64,000 bases of DNA from Caldilinea sp. CFX5 (GTDB lineage: Bacteria > Chloroflexota > Anaerolineae > Caldilineales > Caldilineaceae). Within the stretch, counting starts at the first letter, position 1; the number at the start of each line of letters is the position of its first letter. Shown here piece after piece: positions 58,135-64,000 of this stretch. The stretch is from assembly GCA_021405325.1 (NCBI GenBank), contig QWII01000047.1, positions 73,720 through 137,719 on the forward strand, written 5' to 3'. The notes under the pieces are model-generated. The model saw only the letters and a list, made by a program, of their open reading frames with translations. It made no database searches and was not told the DNA's origin. The translations under genes and the position numbers were made by a program.

Positions 58135-58182
58135 GTAGTATTGAAACGTGGAGGAGTTCTTTGGAATAGCCTTACGCCTATC

Positions 58183-58281
58183 GTGCATGGTACGGCAGGC
58201 AACAATGGCTGGTATGTAAGCGATGTGACCATTAGCAGCGAGGGCGCCAACCAATGTACTAGTACACGACGGCGTAAATAA
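58183..58281 (+). pseudogene. Remnant of a surface-protein domain (GTxGNNGWYxSxV)
   Basis: A plus-strand segment reads VHGTAGNNGWYVSDVTISSE before a stop. GTxGxNGWYxSxVxVS is a recurrent opening of Ig-like modules in bacterial extracellular proteins. About 200 bp upstream, GTAGTGGNHAGYPV in another frame may be a second trace. The reading frame is broken and no start is available; this is an eroded adhesin or secreted-protein gene. Confidence 0.5.
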
Positions 58282-58410
58282 ACCCATAGTTGCCAGTGAG
58301 ACAGTGAGACAGTGAGACAGTGACTGACTTACTGTCCTCCTGACCTCCTGACCTCCTGACCTACTGGCTTACTTACGCCGCTCTGTACTAGTACACGGCG
58401 GCGCAAATAA
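58255..58410. repeat. Duplicated TGTACTAGTACA element
   Basis: Two 27-nt direct repeats at 58255-58281 and 58384-58410, starting with the perfect 12-bp palindrome TGTACTAGTACA and continuing CG(A/G)CGGCG(T/C)AAATAA. They bracket the CAGT-type palindrome at 58293-58377. Confidence 0.88.
58293..58377. repeat. Inverted repeat of CAGTGAGA / CTCCTGAC units
   Basis: Outer ends CCAGTGAG and CTACTGG; the left half is tandem CAGTGAGA, the right half ACTGTCCTCCTGACCTCCTGAC units. Related to 22227-22308. Confidence 0.8.
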
Positions 58411-58412
58411 GT

Positions 58413-58508
58413 TAGGAGTTACGCCGTTGGGCGCCCAGCGGGTTCCCGCGCCATCTCTGGCGGCAGGCCGGCAGGAGGCCGGCGTTCCCAACTACGTAAC
58501 TCTTATAA
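58413..58508. repeat. MITE-like palindromic element, copy 2
   Basis: A 96-bp element starting TAGGAGTTACGC and ending ACGTAACTCTTATAA, sharing its ends with 46813-46898. The core here is GCCGGCAGGAGGCCGGCGTTCCC, related to the GCCGGC hairpin family at 61174 and 62569. Confidence 0.85.
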
Positions 58509-58530
58509 GTAAAGACCAAAAAGTTTTGAA

Positions 58531-58590
58531 AAACCAGGGTTTTCGCCATCAACCAATAGGCAGGCGACAAATCGCCCAAAACCCTGGTTT
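58531..58590. repeat. Inverted repeat AAACCAGGGTTTT
   Basis: Perfect 13-bp arms 58531-58543 and 58578-58590 around 34 nt; related to 55151-55180. It lies just downstream of regulator 2. Confidence 0.9.
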
Positions 58591-58608
58591 CTTTTAGGTC
58601 GTTCTGTA

Positions 58609-61095
58609 CTAGGCATAAAGCGATGTTTGGGCTTTGAGCCGCCGGCTCGCTGCATAATACTGCTTTGCGGCCTCGGTGTTGGTCTGGGCTGCGGCAATGT
58701 CGCCACGATGATGTAGCGCTTCCGATAGCCCCAACCGATTATCCAGGGTGCGGTAGAGGTCAATACTCTGCTCACTCAAGGTGGTCGCTTGCGCATAGTC
58801 TCCCGCTCGACAGGCGACCATACTGAGCCGGTCTAACAGTAGCGCCGTATTCTTCTTATCGCCCAACGCCTGGGCCAGGGTCAGACCCGCCTGGTAGTGG
58901 GCGGCGGCTTGCCGATCGTCCCCTTGCACGGCGGCCAGCTCACCCCACTCAAAAGACAACTCGACGCGATCGGCCTGATCGGCCAGTTTGTCGAAGAGCA
59001 GTCCGGCTTCTTGGTAGAGTTCGGCGGCGCGCCCATAAGCGCCCCGCTCGCGTGCAATCGCACCGAGGGTGGTGAGATTCCACCCCAGACCGCGCTCATC
59101 ACCTAATTCCCGGTAGATCGCCAGGCTTTCCTCGCCAAAGTGTGTGGCTTGCTCAAGCTGCTGTTGCAACAACTTGATCTTCGCCAGATTCGTCGTGGTA
59201 AGGCCCAACCCGACCTTGATGTTGAGTTGGCGGTGCAGGGCCAGCGCCTCCTCGCTAAAGGCCAGCGCCTGCGCCAATTCGTTTTGGGAGAGGGCGCTGT
59301 AGCCTAAGTTGGTCAAGGTATTGGCAATGCGATAGCGTACGGTCTGTCTGGCCTCCGGGTCGGTCAGCGTCGGCAATTGGGTCTGTAACAGATGCAGGCT
59401 TTCTTCGTAGTGCCGGCGGGCCGCGGCATAGTCCCCTTGATCACCGGCCAGGTTGCCGGCGGCGTGCAGCGCCAACCAGCGCCAGCTTGCCGGCGGTTCG
59501 CGCCCGCGTTGCAAAGCACGCGCCAGCCAGGTGCGGCCCTCGGTGATATAGCCGCGAATTTCCCAGAAGCGCCAGAGCGAACCGGCCAGGTTGATACTCT
59601 GTTCGACGCCGGCCGGATGGGTCAAGTAATGTTCGAGGGCGGCGCGCACATTATCGTTTTCCGTCTCCAGACGGCTCACGACTTCGGCAATATTGGCGCC
59701 CCAGATCTGTAGCTCCGCTTCGCGCACCAGTTGGTGGTAGTAGGCGGCATGGGCGTCAGCCACAGCGACCGCAGCGTTGTTGGGCGCGGCCTGGAGCTGG
59801 TCAGCCGCATATTGGCGCACCAATTCGTGCATGGTATAGCGGGTCGGTGTACTCTGGCTTCTGCGCAGCAGCGATTTGTCGATCAAGCTGGCGAGGAGAG
59901 GAAGCGTGGCGCCCGTCACCTGTTGCGCCGCTTCGCGCGTGCAGCCGCCGCGAAAGACCGACAACTTCATAAACACACTCCGCTCTTCCTCGCTCAACAA
60001 CTTCCAGGAATGATCAAAGACGGCGCGCATACTGCGGTGGCGCGGCGTCATATCGCGCGCCGAGAGCGTCAGAAAGTCAACACTGCGGCTGATTTCGTCA
60101 GCGATCTCTTCTGGGGTCAACACACGCACCCAAGCCGCGGCCAGTTCAATGCCGAGCGGCATTCCTTCCACCAAATGGCAGATCCGGCTGATGGCGGCTT
60201 GGTTCTGTGGATGAAGCACAAACTCATGGTCGGCTTGCTGCGCCCGTTCCAGAAAGAGAATGGCGGCGTCGGCCTGCTCCACCGGCTGATTGGGCGCCGG
60301 AAGCGGTAGTCCCGTCAACTCGAAGATGCGTTCGCCGCTCACCCGCAACCGTTCGCGCGAGGTGACGAGCAGGTGAAGGCGTGGTGCGGTTGCCAGCAAC
60401 TGTGATACCCACGTCACCATTTCTTCATACCCCAAAAGCTGCTCGACATTGTCAAGCGTCAACAATAGCTGGCGCGGGGCGAACCAGGTGTTGACCTGTT
60501 GCCAGAGATCGGTCGCCCCTTGCAACGGGATATTCAACGTACTGGCAAGCGCGCTGGGCAGATGTTGCGGCTGGTTGATCGCCGCCAGCGGGACAAAGGC
60601 GGCGCCATCGGCAAAGTGGTCGGCCAGGGTGGCCGTGAGATCGAGCGCCAGCCGCGTCTTGCCCATGCCGCCAGGACCGACAATCGTCACCAGGCGCTGC
60701 CCTTCCTCGCCCACCAGACGCCGCAGATCGTGGAGCTCCGCGGCCCGCCCGATGAAAGGGGTTGCAACGGTGGGCAAGGAAACGGGGGGCGCAACGGGCG
60801 GAGCCGGAGTCACGGGCAGGGTGGGCGCCGGCTTGCTTTCGGCAGCTTCCGTTGCCAGGGGGGTGCGCGCCAGGCGCACAAATTCCTCACGCGCCGCAAC
60901 CGGAATGTGTAACACATCAGCCAGCCGTTCGGCCATCGCCACCGAAGGACGACGCGAGCCGGCTTCAAAGGCGCGAATCGCCTGCACCGAACAGAAGGCC
61001 AACTCGGCCAACGCCTCCTGGGTCAGGTCATACTGGGCGCGCTGCCGCTTGAGCCAACGCGTAAAGGTGGGTGGGTGGGTCGCTGTCGTTGTCAT
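58609..61095 (-). CDS. XRE-HTH / STAND ATPase / TPR regulator, paralogue 2
   Basis: An 828-residue paralogue of the 55484-57901 protein. The HTH region is almost identical (LTQEALAELAFCSVQAIRAFEAGSRRPS), followed by Walker A VGPGGMGKTRLALD, LLLTLDNVEQLL, the winged-helix LPLLASLIDKSLLRRS and a long TPR array (about 480-820: YAAARRHYEESLHLL, ALALHRQL, YAQATTLSEQSIDLYRTL). The start at 61095 is the homologous position and also sits 6 nt after TATACT. Near-identical recognition helices suggest that both regulators bind related operators, with different inputs through divergent TPRs. Confidence 0.9.
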   Translation of the reverse strand: MTTTATHPPTFTRWLKRQRAQYDLTQEALAELAFCSVQAIRAFEAGSRRPSVAMAERLADVLHIPVAAREEFVRLARTPLATEAAESKPAPTLPVTPAPPVAPPVSLPTVATPFIGRAAELHDLRRLVGEEGQRLVTIVGPGGMGKTRLALDLTATLADHFADGAAFVPLAAINQPQHLPSALASTLNIPLQGATDLWQQVNTWFAPRQLLLTLDNVEQLLGYEEMVTWVSQLLATAPRLHLLVTSRERLRVSGERIFELTGLPLPAPNQPVEQADAAILFLERAQQADHEFVLHPQNQAAISRICHLVEGMPLGIELAAAWVRVLTPEEIADEISRSVDFLTLSARDMTPRHRSMRAVFDHSWKLLSEEERSVFMKLSVFRGGCTREAAQQVTGATLPLLASLIDKSLLRRSQSTPTRYTMHELVRQYAADQLQAAPNNAAVAVADAHAAYYHQLVREAELQIWGANIAEVVSRLETENDNVRAALEHYLTHPAGVEQSINLAGSLWRFWEIRGYITEGRTWLARALQRGREPPASWRWLALHAAGNLAGDQGDYAAARRHYEESLHLLQTQLPTLTDPEARQTVRYRIANTLTNLGYSALSQNELAQALAFSEEALALHRQLNIKVGLGLTTTNLAKIKLLQQQLEQATHFGEESLAIYRELGDERGLGWNLTTLGAIARERGAYGRAAELYQEAGLLFDKLADQADRVELSFEWGELAAVQGDDRQAAAHYQAGLTLAQALGDKKNTALLLDRLSMVACRAGDYAQATTLSEQSIDLYRTLDNRLGLSEALHHRGDIAAAQTNTEAAKQYYAASRRLKAQTSLYA

Positions 61096-61107
61096 AAAAA
61101 AAGTATA
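61096..61107 (-). promoter_or_regulatory. -10 box of regulator 2, 6 nt from the start codon
   Basis: TATACT at 61107-61102 on the minus strand with a T-rich 6-nt link to the ATG, the same arrangement as for regulator 1. Confidence 0.6.
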
Positions 61108-61173
61108 ACATAAACGAACACTGTTCCACAATGACCAAAAGCAGACCATTAGTCATGTACATAAAGTGTTACT

Positions 61174-61196
61174 GGGAGCGCCGGCATCCTGCCGGC
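61174..61196. repeat. GCCGGC hairpin element
   Basis: GGGAGCGCCGGCATCCTGCC and three further bases form one arm-and-core of the family found inside the helicase gene: it differs from the reverse complement of 62575-62598 by one missing base. It lies 140 bp upstream of the helicase start. Confidence 0.85.
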
Positions 61197-61335
61197 AATC
61201 TCCCCACCAACCGAAGGATTTACCCTTTACTTACGATAAATAAAGTAGAGCATTTGCCAATGTCTTACTGAATGTTGTAAAGTCAAAGGAAATCTCCACC
61301 CCAATTGACACCGGTACAACCATAGAAAGCATCCC

Positions 61336-64000
61336 ATGAGCAAACTGGAAGACCTCCAACCCCAAAGCGCCGTGCGCGGCATCCTGCCCGACGCTCTGGT
61401 CACTGTTGTCAATGTCCAATGGTTTGGTTCCAGCGCGCTGGAACTCACCTACAAAACAGCCGCCGGCAAAGTCGCCAACGAACTGCTCTACCGACACGAC
61501 GAACCGCGCATCGAAGTGGTGGAACAGGGGCGCCCCTGGAGTTTTGACGGCGACGGCGCCCTCTTCCGCCTTGTCTCGGAGGCGCATCGCATTCGTCTCG
61601 CCCATCTCTTTGATCCCTTACTGGCGGTCCACACCTCGGTTGTTGACCCGCTGCCCCATCAGATCACCGCCGTCTATGAAACGATGCTACCCCGCCAGCC
61701 CTTGCGTTTCCTGCTGGCCGATGACCCCGGCGCCGGCAAAACGATCATGGCCGGGATTCTGATCAAGGAATTGATCGCCCGTGGTGATTTGCAGCGCTGT
61801 CTCGTCGTCTGTCCCGGCAGTCTGGCAGAGCAGTGGCAGGATGAACTCTACCGCCGCTTTCACCTGCCCTTTGAGATCCTCACCAATGACAAACTCGAAG
61901 CGGCGCGTACCGGCAACTGGTTTCTGGAAAACAATCTGGTCATTGCCCGTCTCGACAAATTAGCGCGCAATGAAGAGGTGCAGGCCAAAGTCGCCATGCC
62001 CGAATGTCGTTGGGATCTGGTCATCTGTGACGAGGCGCATAAATTATCGGCCACTTTCTTTGGCGGCGAGATCAAATACACCAAACGCTACAAACTGGGC
62101 CAACTGCTCTCGACTATCACCCGTCACTTTCTCTTAATGACCGCCACGCCCCATAATGGCAAGGAAGAAGACTTTCAACTCTTCCTGGCCCTGCTCGACG
62201 GCGACCGCTTTGAGGGTCGTTTTCGCGATGGCGTCCATACCGCTGATGTCGCCGACCTGATGCGGCGGATGGTCAAGGAGAAGCTGCTCAAATTTGACGC
62301 CACTCCACTCTTCCCAGAGCGCATTGCCCATACCGTCCCCTACAAGCTCTCAGCCGCCGAAGCCGATCTCTATAAAGGCGTCACCGACTATGTGCGTGAT
62401 GAATTTGACCGCGCCGAAAAGCTGCAAAACGATAAACGCACCGGCACCGTCGGCTTTGCCCTCACCATCCTCCAACGCCGTCTCGCCTCCTCCCCCGCAG
62501 CGATCTACCAATCCCTCCACCGCCGCCATGAACGCCTCGCCAGCCGCCTACGCGAACTAGAACTACTACAGCGGGCCGGCAGGGATGCCGGCGCTCCCGG
62601 GAACGCCGGCATCCCTGCCGGCCCGCTGCTGGACGCCGAAGAAATTGAAGAGATCGAAGACGCGCCCGACCACGAAGCGACCGTCACCACCGATGAAATC
62701 ACCGATCAAGCCACCGCCGCCAGCACCATTAGCGAACTCAAAAAAGAACTAGAAACCCTCAAGCGACTGGAAACCCTCGCACTCGCCGTCCTGCGCAGCG
62801 GGGCGGACCGCAAATGGCGCGAACTGGCCGAGCTATTGGGCGAAATCTTCACCCCAGCCGCCATTGCCAATCGTCTGGCCGAAGCCAAAGTCCCCTATGT
62901 CACCAACGCCCCGGCCAAGCTGACGCCCTCGCCCCAACAGAAACTTGTCATCTTCACCGAGCATCGCGACACGCTCAACTATCTGGAACAGCGAATTACC
63001 ACGCTACTGGGGCGCAAAGGAGCGGTTGTTTGTATTCATGGCGGCATGGGCCGTGAAGAGCGCATGAAGATGCAGGAAGCCTTTCGCCATGACCCCGAAG
63101 TGCAGGTCCTCATCGCCACCGACGCCGCCGGTGAAGGCATTAACCTTCAGCGCGCCCACCTCATGGTCAACTACGATCTGCCCTGGAATCCCAACCGGCT
63201 GGAACAGCGCTTTGGCCGCATTCACCGCATCGGGCAGACCGAAGTTTGTCATCTGTGGAATCTGGTGGCCGATGAAACACGCGAAGGCGATGTCTATCGC
63301 ACCCTGCTCGAAAAACTGGAACAAGCACGGGCCGCCTTAGGTGGTCAAGTCTTTGATGTGCTGGGCAAAGTGCAATTTGAAGGCAAACCCCTGCGTGACC
63401 TCCTGATCGAAGCCATCCGCTATGGTGAACAGCCCGCCGTGCGCGCCCGTCTCACCCAGGAAGTGGTCAACGCCTTTGACCGCAGCCATTTACAGGATCT
63501 GGTCGATGAACGCGCCTTAGCCCCGGATGCGATGGACGCCAGCCGTGTCCATCGCATTGGCGAGACGATGGCTCGCGCCGAAGCACGCCGCCTGCAGCCC
63601 CACTATATTGAATCGTTCTTCCTGGCCGCCTTCCAACGCTTGGGCGGTGTGATTCGTCAACGGGAAGCACGGCGCTACGAAGTGACCCATGTCCCCGCCC
63701 CGGTGCGCAACCGTGACCGCCTGATCGGCATCGGCGAACCAGTCTTGCCCCGCTACGAACGCATCGCCTTTGAAAAAACACTCATCGCGCCCCAAGGCCC
63801 GCCGCCCGCCGCCTTTCTCTGCCCAGGCCACCCGCTACTCGACGCCACCCTCGACCTCACGCTGGAGCGCCACCGCGACCTGTTGCGCCGTGGCGCGGTG
63901 CTGGTCGATGAGCGGGATTTTAGCGATCAACCGCGGGTTCTCTTTTATCTGGAACACGCCATCCAAGACGCCAGCCTCACCCGCACAGGCGACCGTCGCA
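61336..64000 (+). CDS. DrmD-like SNF2 helicase, 3' end beyond the window
   Basis: Open for 888 codons to the window edge. SNF2/superfamily 2 motifs: LPHQITAV (Q-like), Walker A DDPGAGKTIMAG (129-140), LVVCPGSLAEQW (Ia), DEAH box (232-235), TATPHNGKEEDFQLFLALLD (III), and in the second lobe LVIFTEHRDTL (IV), VLIATDAAGEGINLQ (V) and EQRFGRIHRIGQT (VI). Overall spacing resembles DrmD of class 1 DISARM and helicases beside DUF1156/DUF499 anti-phage modules. Residues 412-431 are encoded by a perfect 60-bp palindrome, an in-frame repeat insertion between the lobes. The ATG at 61336 fits family N-termini. Methylase, DrmABC or DUF1156 partners would have to lie downstream, outside the window. Confidence 0.85.
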   Translation, partial: MSKLEDLQPQSAVRGILPDALVTVVNVQWFGSSALELTYKTAAGKVANELLYRHDEPRIEVVEQGRPWSFDGDGALFRLVSEAHRIRLAHLFDPLLAVHTSVVDPLPHQITAVYETMLPRQPLRFLLADDPGAGKTIMAGILIKELIARGDLQRCLVVCPGSLAEQWQDELYRRFHLPFEILTNDKLEAARTGNWFLENNLVIARLDKLARNEEVQAKVAMPECRWDLVICDEAHKLSATFFGGEIKYTKRYKLGQLLSTITRHFLLMTATPHNGKEEDFQLFLALLDGDRFEGRFRDGVHTADVADLMRRMVKEKLLKFDATPLFPERIAHTVPYKLSAAEADLYKGVTDYVRDEFDRAEKLQNDKRTGTVGFALTILQRRLASSPAAIYQSLHRRHERLASRLRELELLQRAGRDAGAPGNAGIPAGPLLDAEEIEEIEDAPDHEATVTTDEITDQATAASTISELKKELETLKRLETLALAVLRSGADRKWRELAELLGEIFTPAAIANRLAEAKVPYVTNAPAKLTPSPQQKLVIFTEHRDTLNYLEQRITTLLGRKGAVVCIHGGMGREERMKMQEAFRHDPEVQVLIATDAAGEGINLQRAHLMVNYDLPWNPNRLEQRFGRIHRIGQTEVCHLWNLVADETREGDVYRTLLEKLEQARAALGGQVFDVLGKVQFEGKPLRDLLIEAIRYGEQPAVRARLTQEVVNAFDRSHLQDLVDERALAPDAMDASRVHRIGETMARAEARRLQPHYIESFFLAAFQRLGGVIRQREARRYEVTHVPAPVRNRDRLIGIGEPVLPRYERIAFEKTLIAPQGPPPAAFLCPGHPLLDATLDLTLERHRDLLRRGAVLVDERDFSDQPRVLFYLEHAIQDASLTRTGDRR
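62569..62628. repeat. Perfect 25-bp inverted repeat inside the helicase coding sequence
   Basis: Arms 62569-62593 and 62604-62628 with a 10-nt loop, total exactly 60 bp, beginning on a codon boundary and coding 20 residues rich in Ala, Gly and Pro. Same family as 61174-61196 and the core of 58413-58508. Confidence 0.96.

Larger units (their letters stand above)
57902..58608. other. Repeat-rich region between the two regulators
   Basis: It contains a nested palindrome (58066-58134), a surface-protein fossil (58183-58281), two copies of a TGTACTAGTACA element, a CAGT-type palindrome (58293-58377), the second MITE-like element (58413-58508) and an AAACCAGGG hairpin (58531-58590). No intact gene is supported. 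Confidence 0.7.

Noticed and set aside
57920..58138. 72-codon plus-strand frame between the regulators
   Set aside because: Runs through a palindrome, no start signal, no similarity apart from a possible fossil of a surface protein.

Overview
The window looks like chromosomal DNA of a Chloroflexota bacterium, most plausibly of the Anaerolineae/Caldilineae. This rests on four things: (i) extracellular proteins carrying a YLPL(V/I)xR sequence with Thr-Pro linkers; (ii) a mevalonate kinase, fitting the mevalonate-type isoprenoid routes known in Chloroflexota; (iii) large paralogous XRE-HTH/STAND-ATPase/TPR regulators; (iv) a polyphosphate glucokinase together with Hox hydrogenase and PFOR. The assignment is inference; no rRNA, tRNA, CRISPR array or prophage was recognised.

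Layout. 1-9.4 kb: end of a secreted CAP-domain protein, polyphosphate glucokinase, DNA polymerase IV, a SelA-like PLP enzyme, a DMFase-beta-like protein, a decayed AAA-ATPase-like gene and an APH-like kinase. 9.4-22.2 kb: a minus-strand energy cluster holding hoxEFUYH plus the maturation protease hoxW, a dihydroorotate-dehydrogenase-like protein, a giant PFOR whose N-terminus reads as a zinc-finger-less HypA, a thioredoxin-reductase-like flavoprotein without its CxxC, and a CBS protein. Together these suggest pyruvate oxidation coupled to reversible H2/NAD(P)H metabolism. 22.5-24.9 kb: two tandem membrane proteins sharing one architecture. 25.0-31.9 kb: a urease operon, ureF-D-A-B-C, followed by urtC (3' end only)-urtD-urtE-ureG; urtA, urtB and most of urtC are gone. 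32.4-35.4 kb: moeA, a TIGR04076 protein and a likely RNA ligase. 35.5-43.3 kb: an oligopeptide ABC operon that runs into an ECF sigma/anti-sigma pair and is interrupted by a toxin-antitoxin pair. 43.8-55.5 kb: an FtsX-type permease, a frameshifted HNH gene, DUF433, Dabb, mevalonate kinase, Dus, a frameshifted CxxxC-repeat secreted protein, a META lipoprotein, a tandem cupredoxin lipoprotein and a small internally repeated protein. 55.5-61.1 kb: two paralogous regulators. 61.3 kb to the end: a DrmD-like SNF2 helicase open at the edge, possibly the first gene of an anti-phage island.

The most pervasive signal is a set of more than twenty long, often perfect inverted repeats. They sit between genes, often touching stop codons, and several supply coding sequence: the PpgK tail, the HoxF stop, the HoxW N-terminus, and 20 internal residues of the helicase. 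Several promoters sit so close to the start codon that leaderless mRNAs are expected.
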